NCBI GenBank assembly: GCA_000320545.1
Contig: ADNK01001088.1
Coordinates: 1-64,000 of the forward strand
DNA from: Bigelowiella natans CCMP2755
Lineage: Eukaryota > Cercozoa > Chlorarachniophyceae
Reading direction: 5' to 3'
DNA: 64,000 bases
Shown: in pieces, positions 1-16,095 of the stretch
How positions within the stretch are numbered: position 1 is the first letter of the stretch
How the letters are laid out: each line of letters begins with the position of its first letter
Position numbers and translations under genes: made by a program
The notes under the pieces: model-generated
What the model saw: the letters and a program-made list of their open reading frames with translations, nothing else
What the model was told of the DNA's origin: nothing
Database searches by the model: none

Positions 1-77
1 TCGCGGGCTGCATGTTGACAAGCCTACTCGCAGCAACACATCCACAACACAAAATCAATCAGATTGAGGTACACCGC

Positions 78-111
<34 letters not shown>

Positions 112-128
112 TATCATTATCATCATCA
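78..128. repeat. ATC/TCA microsatellite
   Basis: Trinucleotide array at the left edge. It yields artefactual poly-His and poly-Ser frames. No gene is supported here on the plus strand; it may lie in an intron or the 3' region of the PTEN gene. Confidence 0.9.
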
Positions 129-269
129 CATTGTTATCACGAGCAGCCACCCATCCTTTGTAAGAAAGGAAGGGGGGGGTGCGGAGTTTGCTCCTGAAGA
201 ATTTCGAAGAATGGGATGGAGATGCCATCATAACTCAAGACGCCGTTCATTTTAAGTTGCAAAGCCGCT

Positions 270-5496
<5,227 letters not shown>

Positions 5497-5893
5497 GATT
5501 ACCTTACGACAACCTACATCCTGATTTTCGAAAGGGAAATGGCAGGCGACTCAATCAATCTATCTGCGAGCAGGAAGAAGATACGAGCACGTAGTAGTTC
5601 TCTCAGAAGCGGGTGGTAGTCTAGGAAAGATTCGGGTCGAAAATCTACTGATGTGAAACAACAATGATGAAAACAACAAATTCTTTGGTGGTGATGATGA
5701 TTGATGATGCGCCAACAAAAAGAAAACAGGCCCAGTTAGAAAAGCGCTTTGCTCGTATATTTTCCTTGTCGCAGAAGATAAATGCAAATTATTTCTTAGG
5801 GATATTATTTATTGACGCCAGTTGAAAAACCTCTGCAATATTGAGATTTTTATTTAGCCGAGCAGAGACGGCCCAACCTCAAAAAGCCGAACA

Positions 5894-7772
5894 ATGTCAC
5901 AGAAGCTCAGCTTTGAGGGTTTGGAGGTGCGAATAACAACGGGGGTAGAACAAAAAAGGAGTCGTGAGATTGGGGTTGCATCTGGGTTTTAATCTTGAAG
6001 AATCGAATGTCGTGGAAGGAGTTTATACGATTAATACCAGTCGACAAAAAACTCGCCTCCACATGCTCGACAGAACATTCGGAACAAAGAAAGCATAACT
6101 TGCATTGAACTTATTTTGAGGTTGAGAGAGAGGTGTGATATTTCAGGTTCGACCCAATCTGGAAGATAGAGGTCGAAAAAAAAAACATGCTGGGCCTCTC
6201 GATGCGAAAACAAAGGAGCTCCACAAAAAAAAAAGAAAGGATTTGAACAAAAGGATGAAGCGGTATTCTCGCGGAGAAAAGATGAAAACGAAACCAATCG
6301 AGGACAAGAGGCTGAAGCATACAATGAAACGTAACGAGAAAGAAATTCATCAAGCGAGCGAAAGCGCAGTGCGTGCGGAAATTCTCCTGACAGAAGATGC
6401 AGGATACCTCGAGGCTGAAGGCATGGAAAGAACTTGGAGATTCAAACAAAAAGACATTGCTAAAGAAGTGGATGTACGAACAAAGGATAAAATTTTCAAC
6501 CTGGACATGAAATTCGGCCCTTATTTTATGGATTTTACACGAGAAGGCCGCTATGTTCTCCTTGGAGGGAAGAAAGGCCACCTGTCCGTGTTCGAATGGA
6601 AGAAATTTAATTTGCAAACGGAGTTTCACGTACAGGAAACGATACGCGATGTATCTTTGCTGCATAATCACACCATGTTTGCAGTAGCACAAAAGAAATA
6701 CGTTTACATATACGACAACAGTGGAATTGAACTGCATTGTCTCCGCCATCATACAGACATAAACCGATTAGAATTTCTTCCATACCATTTCCTATTGGCT
6801 TCAATCGGAAAAACTGGTTATCTCAAGTATCAAGACACCTCTACAGGAACAATAATATCACAGCACAGAACTAAGCTGGGAGATTGTGGTGTGATGGTCC
6901 AAAACCCCCGTAATGCTGTTTTATGTCTTGGACATAGGAACGGCACTGTTACAATGTGGTCTCCGAGTATGTCGGATCCCTTGGTTAAAATGCTATGCCA
7001 TCGAGCACCTTTGACAAGTGCTGCCGTTGCCCAAGACGGTGTACATATGGTGACAGCAGGTCTAGACGGTAGAGTCAAAATTTGGGATCTTCGCACATAC
7101 AAGGAACTTTATAATTACTACACAGTGCGTCCTGCAGCAGCAATCAGTATAAGTCAGCAAGGGCAACTAGCTCTTGGATTTGGCTCTCACGTCAACGTAT
7201 GGAAGGAAGCTTTTGTGAAAAAGCAGAAAGATCCTTATGTGGTTCATGAGATGCCTGGCCATACTGTACAGAGACTTCAATTCTGCCCGTATGAAGATGT
7301 TTTAGGTATCTCGTCGTCCAAAGGCTATAGCAGCATTGTAATCCCTGGAGCAGGAGAAGCAAATTTTGATACCTTCGCAGCGAATCCTTTCGCAACTAAG
7401 AAACAGGCAAGGGAAACCCTCGTCAATCAGCTTCTGGAAAAAATTCCTGCTGATATGATATCGATAGATAGTGACCTCGTTGGCAAAATAGATGATGCAC
7501 CCCGTGCTGTTCAATTCGCTGAGAAGGTAGAAGAGCAGAAAGAGAGGGAAAAAGAGCAAAGGAGAAACAAAAAAGAAAAAAAGAAAGCAAGGGGAAGAAA
7601 CTCTAGCACGAAGAGATGGCGACGAAAACGAAGCAACGTGATGGATGAAAGGACTGCCAATCGACGCAATAAAATTGCGAAGATTCATAAAGAGAGAGCT
7701 TTGAAAAGAGAGCAAGAAAAGAGAACGAAATCTGGGCTGCCGACGAATCCTCTTTCGAGATTTAAAATGTGA
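5894..7772 (+). CDS. UTP7: U3 snoRNP/SSU processome WD40 protein (UTP7/WDR46-like)
   Basis: Exon 6147-7772 encodes almost the whole protein. A small first exon, 5894-5926, begins MSQKLSFEGLE and joins in phase across an intron with acceptor TTTCAG at 6146; that first exon is inferred. The family acts in the nucleolus in pre-18S rRNA processing. The sequence has a lysine-rich N-terminus (RKKKHAG, RMKRYSRGEK), then WD40 blades including GLDGRVKIWDLR. The C-terminal family signature follows (PGAGEANFDTFAANPF, QLLEKIPADMI), ending in a basic coiled tail typical of nucleolar proteins. Length, about 550 residues, fits the family. It is divergently oriented to the PTEN gene, with about 400 bp between the two proposed starts. 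Compared with its neighbours it is nearly intronless and carries no microsatellite. Confidence 0.93.
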
Positions 7773-8054
7773 AGAAATAAATAATAAGCCCTTGTTTGAT
7801 GTACTTAGGTCATTGTATGAATCGAACAGCGCGAACGTACGTACTGCGATGTCATGGCATCCGGCGCGCCCTGGCAGTAGCGCACAGCATGTATCCAGCA
7901 CATGTTGTAACGTACTGAACAGATATCCTAGCGATGGAGCGCAATGCTCCCCACCGTCACATTGCCTTTCTAGTTTTTGCATCATCACATCAGCGCTTAC
8001 ATGAGTAGTAGGTAAGCTGTTATGAAGTGGTTGCATTTAGCTATAGTAGCGGCA

Positions 8055-8155
8055 TTATGAGACGGATGTACGTAATAAATAAATCAAATGCCTTTCCAAT
8101 GGTCATCCTAATGTAGCTATGCTATACTGCAAAGTTGCGGCTACAGCGGCATTAT
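8055..8155 (+). repeat. Dispersed element, copy A
   Basis: Begins TATGAGACGGATGTA, then about 25 bp later TCCAATGGTCATCCTAATGT and AGCT...GCGGCTACAGC. The core words recur at 30.1, 36.9 (inverted) and 49.9 kb. TGTAGC and GCTACA can pair as a hairpin. It lies in the spacer between convergent genes. Confidence 0.7.
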
Positions 8156-8293
8156 ATACTTAGCAGCTTTATTAGTGTAAAGTCAGTGATCAATATGCTA
8201 TGTGCCGTGCATGTTCGATTATTGCATTGAGAGTACGGTGTGTACCCGTTGTGTGTAACATAGTATCGTTGAAAGTTAAAAGACACAAAATAT

Positions 8294-9670
8294 CTAACAT
8301 GAAAGCTCATTGTGATGCTCTAAAAATGCGTCGTATGCCTCGATAAGTCGCTTTCTAATTGGAATGGCATCCTTCCATAGCTCCGCTTGAAGAGTTTTGT
8401 ACTGAGCCCTACCTTCATGAGTCTCGATGGGAATTGGAGAAAGCTCAAAATCATCAACTGCGCCTTCAGCTGCATAAGGGCTTGCGCGAATATCAATAGC
8501 TCGTGCTCTGGTTGCGATGGATAAAGAGTCGTGGAGCAATTGTGAAGACACCCATGGGAAGAGTTTTATACTCCATTTGAAAAGATCCATGTTTGCATGT
8601 AAACATCCCTAACATAGTGTTATTAAGTCAAGTACAAATTGAAATATGCACGCCTATTTACTTACTGGTTGTTCGAACTCTGGCTGAGTTTGCCTAGTAA
8701 GTTGATTCACATTTTTTTCGGTGGCGTCCTAATAGATTGCAGAGAAAGTAAACTCTTGAATATCAAGGCAAAGTCCAATCTACGAAAGGGAGTCATGCCT
8801 CACTCATTAATATGTTTCGGAAAACTGATTTTGGCCGAATATACAATAGATAACACCTTGGCATAGAATCGAAAGGCATCGAAGTGCGTGCAACGAATCG
8901 GCTCGGCTTCTACAGCACTATTGATTGTTTCTTGTGATATCCTCAAAGGTAATGATTGATACTTGCGTGGAGCCTCGTGCATGGAATCTTGAGGATAGTA
9001 AAGCATTGCCCATTCATGCATTCCGTAACAATGTAGCTCAGGTTTTTTCTCCAAAGTAGCCTTCAAAAGATCTCGCGTCCAACGAAGCGATTCTACAGTC
9101 TTTGGCTTTGCTAGTAAGGGTTCTGCCCAGGCTATATGCTGCTGTCTAGTTTCTCCTTCTACTTCTTCCTCTCCATCTTCACTGAATGAAAACCCCCTTC
9201 TTGGCAGTGATTCGTCGCCCTCTGTAGCCTGGAAAATGATAATATATGTGTATGTACACACATGCACGCATTCAAATCAAGAATCCTGCTACTATTGTTT
9301 CCCCACAGACAACTCGTTTGAGATGATGTGATAACCCTGTTGGATAAATTTACCCCTTCTAGTAAAACTCCAATGCCAGGAGAATATTGTAGTAACATTT
9401 TCGGCTGAAATTGGAAGAATTTATGGTTGAGGGTATATGCGTCTCAATCCAACATACAACAATGACCTTAAACATGTAGTATTCAAAGATAAAATTGAAG
9501 ATAGGATGGTGGTGTGTCCTTTTCTTCTTTCCACTTAAGTGGTCGCCAAGAAGTTCGCCGATTCTTCGTTTTTCTTGCTCCATTTTCGCTCTCCACTCGT
9601 GTTCGCTCAAGGATGTCCATTCCCTCAGTCTTTTGCACGGTACTAATATTATGATACTTCTCAGCAACTT
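8294..9670 (-). CDS. Conserved protein of the family annotated as 3-methyladenine DNA glycosylase (5' exon(s) missing)
   Basis: Five exons join in frame on the minus strand: 9670-9468, 9404-9354, 9228-8857, 8728-8666 and 8608-8294 (stop TAG at 8296-8294). Diagnostic blocks in order are HHHPIFNFIFEYYMF, LLQYSPGIGVLLEG, LHCYGMHEWAMLYY, PIRCTHFDAFRFY, RQTQPEFEQP, CLHANMDLFKWSIKL, RASPYAA and IETHEGRAQY. From memory these match a roughly 300-residue family of actinobacteria and fungi that databases call 3-methyladenine DNA glycosylase; the enzymatic label rests on annotation and I see no proof of it. The start is not found: an upstream exon must lie above 9670, perhaps in the open stretch 9700-10163, but no phase-matching donor was convincing. 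An acidic insert (SEDGEEEVEGE) near the 9228 exon start looks lineage-specific. Confidence 0.82.
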
Positions 9671-10478
9671 CTGTCAACAAATTTAGTCAAATAAAAGCAA
9701 CTGTTCCCCCCAATGAAATCCTCGCAATGATAAAAGTGGGTTCTGACGACATAGCACGGCGAGAGTTACTTCTTGAATCGCCGTTCAGGGAAGAAAAAAG
9801 TGGGCTCCTTCCTTCGGTTTTTTTTGAGTATTCGCAGTTCAACTCAAAGGTCAGCTTTGGTGAAAATTTTGTAGGACGATTTACTGCTGAAGTTCGTCGC
9901 CGTATCAATCTATTGTTTTTGCTTGCAAAGCACGAAACAGGCCTAGAAACCATCTTAAGGATTGTTGTTCTTTTGGCAGAAAGTGGCGGAAAGCGGAGGG
10001 AAGTGATCACAAGCATATTGATGAAGAGCAACAACGTGCTTATCATCTGATAACCCCCTCCCTTCGCTACTGGTTGCGGATTCCGACCCAGGGGCAAGCT
10101 AGTAGGGCACCAAAGATCGGTCGTCGTTCTTCGTGGTGAAGATGGCAATTTGGATTTGCCCATTCTTCTGCTTTTCTTCTTGTCAGGAGATCTTTATCTT
10201 ACGGTGCTTTTTTTACCGTTGGATGATGGCCAAATGCCACCTTGAGACAACACAAATGAGGTGACACACAAGCCGAATCGCATAGCCCGTTCTCATGCTT
10301 CCATTACGCCATATTTATATTTCATGAGCTCTGATGATGACGGACAAGGAAAACAGCCTTAAAATATTTCATCTTATGATTCTGTGCGTTGCCTTGAGTC
10401 TCAAAAATAGGAAGGACGAAGGCGAGCTGGCTCGAGCAAGGAGGTCCCCTCCTCCGCTTATCGATCCAACCCTTCAGT

Positions 10479-13400
10479 ATGCCCAAATGTCCCCAATGTG
10501 ATGTTCCCTTGGACTCTAAAAATGAAAGGGATCATCTAGAAACCATGTGTCCCAAGGGATTGGTGGTAAGTAGACCCATCCAAACAAAAAGTACACTTCC
10601 AAATGTTACGTCATAATGAAGACTGTGGTTCTTGTTGAGTTCTCGATTTGTAAATCTACTTAATAGAAGCATTTGAGAAATGAAATAAACGTCAACCAAA
10701 AATATGTAGGCTTGCCCCTTGGGTTGTGGCTCCAAATTCCCTAGGATGGCTTTGCATGAGCGAATTTCTCACTTTCGTGTTTGTTCCTCTTGGAAGATCG
10801 CGTGTCCGGTAGTTTTCCACCAATGGAAATAATTCTGGAAATATTAATTAGTTGCAATTTTTATCAGTATACCGGCGAGGCTATTTTCCGCTCAAAATGG
10901 GAATCTCATTCGAAGACTTGCAAATCTGGGATGAGTTCCGCTGAGATAAGGAATTTGAAAATGGATATCAAAGGGGTGGGTAAAAGTGATGAAACGGCCC
11001 CAGACAACAAATCTGTTGAAGTAAAAGAAAAAAAAAACGGGGAAAAGAGGATAGATGTTTGCTATGACTGTGGAGGACGCATTCTCTCATACGATGTCCA
11101 CAAGACCATTTGTCTGGGTTGCTTTGAAAAAAAATTGAGGTATACATTATACCATAATGCTATTAATATCATCGTAGTTCTGAGAATGGTAACTTCAGAC
11201 TTGAACGCAAGCGGGATGCAGTCTTCGCTGCACTTCAGAATCCACGAGCAGCAGCAGCGAATGTTGGGGATGTTCCTCCCTGGGAACTAATGGCAGGCAT
11301 GACACCTGAGGAGCTCAGGTTGCATTTACAATTTAAAAAAGGACTGTATTTTCACTGACTTTGCATTCGATCAGAGAGCGATTGGATAAAATGGGCACGA
11401 ATATTGGAGGCAGTGGGGGTCTAGGAGGGCTAACAGGCTTAACAAATCAAGGCAGTAATCCTCCTTCGAACCCCACAGAAGGGCCGCGTCCAAGAAGAGC
11501 GTCAGCAGATATGTCTCCAGACGAGCTCCGAGCCATGCTTGCACAGGTAGCTTTCAGAATATAAGGGGTAGCTTCAATTTGTAATTTCTTCGTAATTTCT
11601 TCAATAATTATATCAGGTCGCACATGATTCCCTCATTTATAAAGATTCTGCTGCAGCCGATGAGATTGGCATGCCAGTATCACCTACTCAGGGGACTGAA
11701 GGCCCGACCCCATCATCTTGTCCTATCGGGGATGAGAATAGTAACATGGCTGATGAAAATGGAAACTTAGTGGATGGGAGTGAGGGCAATGAAGAAATAA
11801 ATCCTCTCGCAAGAGCATGTGCGGACTTCGAAGGATCTGCAGAAAATGGCACATTATCATTCCAAACGGGCGATGTTCTTGAGATTATTGATATGGTGAG
11901 TACGATACAAGTCGGATTAGTTTATATTTAGAGGTTTCGGTTGATATGTTGCATGCTATTATGCCACGCTTAATATCGCTTGCGTTTTTGTCTCGATATC
12001 ACCCTAGCTTTAATCTACTATAATACTATAGAGTGACGCTTGGTGGGTAGCACGGATGGGGTCTGAAGAAGGGCTTGTTCCCAGTAATTATGTGGCGCTG
12101 ATAGAAGAAGAGGAAACAGACTGTGCTGATGGGGATGAGGAGGAGGACGACGATGATGAGATTGAAGTAGTCATTCCACAAGATGCAACGCCAGGAATGA
12201 CCCTCAATATACAAGTGGACGGCATGAAATTTGCGGTAGTTTTTGTAGAAGTATTGGTTGGATATTGAACATGAGTCCACCATTACAAACCCGCTAAACT
12301 AAAGCGGAAAAATATCCTTTCATTACAGGTTGTGGTTCCAGACAATGCCAAGCCTGGAGAAACTCTATTTGTAAATTTGCCGAAAGAGCAAGAACAATCT
12401 CAGGGCATTGATACAAGAAAACCAGGAGCTGTGGCAGCGCCCATGATGGTAGATCCAGCTCAAGCTGCGGCCGAGTTGTTCGCATCAAATGTATTTGAGA
12501 AATTAGAAGAGCAAGTAAGAAGTGGCGCGGCAGAAAACGATGATAGTAGCTCAGAGGGTGGCCATGGTTTTGTTGATATGCGTGCTTTTAAGTCCTTCCT
12601 CGTCCATGAAAATAAAGCGGACGCAAGCTATATAGATCAAGCTGTCAGACTCGGGGCCTTAAAATCTAACCTCCAAGCGAGGAAGCCTGTCTTTATTAGT
12701 CTTGTGACAAGTCTTTTACTTAGGCAAAAGACAGGAGAGAAAAGAAAAGCTATTGAAAATCTTTTTGATAGTTATATCGACTTTTTTACCTACAAAAAAA
12801 TTAACAAGGAAAAATCTCGAAACCAGAAACTATTACAGGAAAAGAAGCTAGCCAAAGCCCAATTATTGAAGGAAAAGGAGGTGGAGGAACTAAAAAGGAA
12901 AAAGGAGAAAGAGAGACAAGAAGCCGAGGAGGCCCGACTGAAAGAGGAGGAGAAGAAAAGACAGGAAGAGGCCGAGAAGGCCCGCGTAGAAGAAGAACGG
13001 CGACGGGAGCAAGCGAGAATAGACGCCGAAAAAGCCCGGCTGAAAGAGGAGGAGAAGAAAAGACAGGAAGAGGCCGAGAAGGCCCGCGTAGAAGAAGAAC
13101 GGCGACGGGAGCAAGCGAGAATAGACGCCGAAAAAGCCCGGCTGAAAGAGGAGGAGAAGAAAAGACAGGAAGAGGCCGAGAAGGCCCGCGTAGAAGAAGA
13201 ACGGCGACGGGAGCAAGCGAGAATAGACGCCGAAAAAGCTCGAAAGGAAAAAGAGAGAATAGAAGCCGAAAAAGTCCGACTGAAGGAGAAGGAGGAGGAG
13301 GAGAAGAAGAAAAGAGATAATGCAATAAATCTTGAATCTAGGAAGGTGATCAAGGAAGCGGGAAAAAATCGAGAGAAGAATATGAAAGATGAGCGTCGAC

Positions 13401-14354
13401 AGTATGAAAATATGAGGATGAACGCTTTGGAGAAATCTCGGCTGTTGGAAGAAGATAGAAATAGACGCCAACAAAAGAAGATGTTGATGCAAAAGCAGCA
13501 GCAACAATCTCGAACCCAGCAGCAACGGCGGCGTGGTCGGTTGGTCGCTAATGATAAATCTATTGTGATACAGGAGACACATCAGACTACTAGGCCTTTA
13601 TCAAAGAAGCTCAAACAGAAGCCGACAATCTTATCGAATATAAAACAGCCAAACAATTTACGACTTCAAGGACGAATAAATAGAAATTCTAGAAAGAAGC
13701 CGACTCGTTCACAGAGTATGATATTGCCTGCACCATATCGCGAAAATCGAGCCGGCGATGTCGACGAAAATGGTTTTGTTATCGTCTCTCAGCCCAAGTA
13801 AATGATAAAATGATTGTTGACACCTTTTTCCTCTTTTTTTGGTGTGATGATGTATTTACTATCGTATTATTTTTTTTTTTAAATTTGATCCCCTCGTGTT
13901 CTAATTTCAGTCCGATGGAATCTCGTCACAACACTCCTCGCAAGCCTCGTCACAACTACCATAGTTCTTCCCATCGTCATAACCCAGCTGCTGTGAACAC
14001 TCGTGTGCGCGGGCAGACTGTTGGAAGCACGACAGAATTAAAATCATCTTCGCTACTGTACATTCGATTGCAAAATCAAGCAAGAAAAGCTATGGAAGCG
14101 GGTGACCATAAGCAGGCTGAGAGTCTTTTTAAGGCGGCAATTAGAGCGGCTGAACAACAGGTAGTTTCGCATTTTAGCTTTTCGAAAGCGACTTTGAGAT
14201 ATTTGAGACAGTGTCCACATTACTGCCACCATGACTATTCATTTGTCTTACAATCTTTCAGGGTAAAAATGAGAGTAGGCTAGACGTATCTGAAGTGGTC
14301 AGCAACACTGCACGAAGTATTTGTAAGATCTCACTGTGGGGATGGCAAACGTGA
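10479..14354 (+). CDS. Zinc-finger, SH3 and ERM-like coiled-coil protein
   Basis: Exons 10479-10565, 10868-11139, 11178-11318, 11375-11546, 11617-11895, 12032-12235, 12329-13797, 13911-14160 and 14262-14354 join in frame. The N-terminus has CPQCDVPLDS...HLETMC, a C2HC-like finger, and a later CYDCGG...CLGC pair. Two MSPDELR/MTPEELR-type motifs follow. A complete SH3 domain is split by an intron: ACADFEGSAENGTLSF, GDVLEIID, then SDAWWVARMGS and EGLVPSNYV. After it comes an acidic patch and two short repeats (VVIPQDATPGMTL, VVPDNAKPGETLF). A long charged coiled coil contains three 34-residue repeats. The tail is basic and ends in a short helical segment (KAMEAGDHKQAESLFKAA) resembling MIT or TPR helices. 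The role is probably scaffolding at membrane or cytoskeleton; this is inference. The open frame has a stop at 13801, but donor AA|GTAAAT just before it joins the next exon in phase, so I favour the longer protein. Confidence 0.85.
12932..13237 (+). repeat. Three tandem 102-bp coding repeats
   Basis: Copies at 12932-13033, 13034-13135 and 13136-13237 are almost identical in nucleotides. Each encodes 34 residues beginning ARLKEEEKKRQEEAEKAR. They lie inside the coiled coil of the SH3 gene and keep its frame. Near identity in DNA as well as protein points to recent duplication or gene conversion. Confidence 0.95.
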
Positions 14355-16095
14355 TGGACTTGTTCTAAGATTCCAATGTTCACTGTGCATCGAACAATCA
14401 AGTTGTCTCGAATGAGCCATCGCATCTTTGGCAAACAAATAAAATTACGACAATCAGTGGATGGACCAATCATGAATGAGCTGCTGACCGCACACAATAA
14501 ATGAAGCATTGTGACCACGGCCCCCGCACCAGTGGACTCATTTGTAGCAGCTTGCACTGTCGCACATGTCTGGGCGCATTGCGAAATCAATGTGGGAACT
14601 GATGACAATGAGATGTCCAGTTGAGTCTTTTCGTAATCTAGTAATGGCATGTCCAGCTAGCCAGTCTAGCAGTGAATGCAAAGCACAGCATGGCAAGCGC
14701 TGCGAAGCGCTGCACTTTCGAGCTCCAGAGCTTTTGTGTTCCCACCCCCTCCTTCCCAGCCCTAGAGCCTAGAAGCTTCGAGCATTGCTAGATTGCTAGT
14801 TTGCCAGTCAGAGCTAGCTAGCTAGCTAGCTAGTGAGCAAGCTTGACTTTGCGCCTTGCTAGCTTTGCTTTGTGCGTGCGCAGCTTGCGAAAGTGTGTCT
14901 GCTCGTGTGTGGCTAGCTGGCTGGCTCTAGGGCTGGCTAGCTGGGTGTCATGCGTTCTAGCGTTGTGCATGAGCAGCGCATTCGCAAACTGGACTAGTCT
15001 AGCAGTCGCGCAGTGGACTCCACATGCCAGCATGCACGCTGCCGCCTCAGTCGCTCCCGAGCTAGCTAGCTAGCGAGATCGTTGATGAACAATGAAAACA
15101 ACACGTGCGGGGGGGTCATGCTAGCATGTTCGGAAGCTCCCTGAGACAGCAAGCTAGCAAGGGAGACCTTGAATGATGTGACACACGTGGCGTGCAACAC
15201 GCACATCTGGGCATTGCCAGATTGCATTGCGGTGTCCATCACTTTGAGAAACACAAAGTGCACACAAAACACAGCTAGACAGGTTGATTGAGGGGACAAA
15301 TCAACAGGAGACCGCCTGCTTGCTGCTAGCCTGACCTTTGCGCACTCTGGCACTGCACGCAGTGGAGTCAACCAACGCGGAACTTTGCAAACTTCAACGA
15401 CGAAACACTTCGACACTCAGGCATGTCGCTCTGACAAGCAAGTTTGCGCTTCAGTGTCACCCGTCAGCCGTTTTGAACCACACAGCAGCCTGCTGGCCTG
15501 CCTTGACCACGAGGTCAAGCTGGCAAGGACGACGTGCTGGCATGGCCCGGCTGCAGCTGTGGCCGTCTGACCGTCGCAGCATGCGAACATTGTTGAACGG
15601 TTTCAATGACGCGCTGCATTGCTGCACCATGCTTGTGCTAGTGTGGTGACAGAGCCGCCAAAAATTTTTCCAATCAACACACTCGCGTGCCAATCTAGCA
15701 ATGCCTGTGCCTGCCACTGAAAGTGCGTGTGTCAGGCACGGTGCAACACCACTCAGCAACACCACGCAGCGCGACACAAAGAGAAAGACAATGGTGAAAA
15801 ACTGCATTTCCAAAAACGTTGCAAGACATTTGTAGTGCACGCGAAACGCAGTGCCTTGAACTAGCTCTGGTGACAGCTAGACACAATTGACTAGACAGAG
15901 AGCTCAGTTGCTGCTGCTGAAGGAGCGCCTGGGATGCAAATTTTGGGGATGGAGCGTCGTCGTGCGACAAGGATGTGCATGGCGTTTGAAGGGTGCGACA
16001 AGCAACAAGCAGAACCAAAGAGAACCACTAACACGACGTGCACCCCCCCTTACGCCGACCGGGATGAGTGGATGTGGTGTGTTGCCTAGTGGTAG
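14355..16095. other. Spacer of unusual composition with AGCT-rich tracts
   Basis: No gene recognised. The block is richer in G+C than its neighbours and full of short palindromic words: AGCT repeats at about 14813-14834 and 15058-15074, plus many CTAGCA and CACGTG-like words. Open frames of around 100-130 codons occur on both strands (for example 15457-15840 minus, 15338-15649 plus) but show no family motif or convincing splice structure. It could be a decayed mobile element or a structural intergenic region. Confidence 0.5.

Noticed and set aside
64-255. Poly-His and poly-Ser open frames near the left edge
   Set aside because: Produced by the ATC microsatellite; no start context or family match.
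9727-10050. 107-codon plus-strand open frame
   Set aside because: Has an ATG and looks protein-like, but has no motif and overlaps the likely 5' exon region of the glycosylase-type gene on the other strand; left unassigned.
12932-13237. Possible CRISPR-like array
   Set aside because: Repeats are directly tandem with no spacers and are in-frame coding sequence; the genome is eukaryotic.
12790-13582. Long minus-strand frames opposite the SH3 gene coiled coil
   Set aside because: Mirror of the Lys/Glu repeat; the plus strand has splice-consistent coding.
15338-15840. Overlapping frames on both strands in the AGCT-rich spacer
   Set aside because: Frames are long only because stops are rare in this composition; nothing recognisable on either strand.
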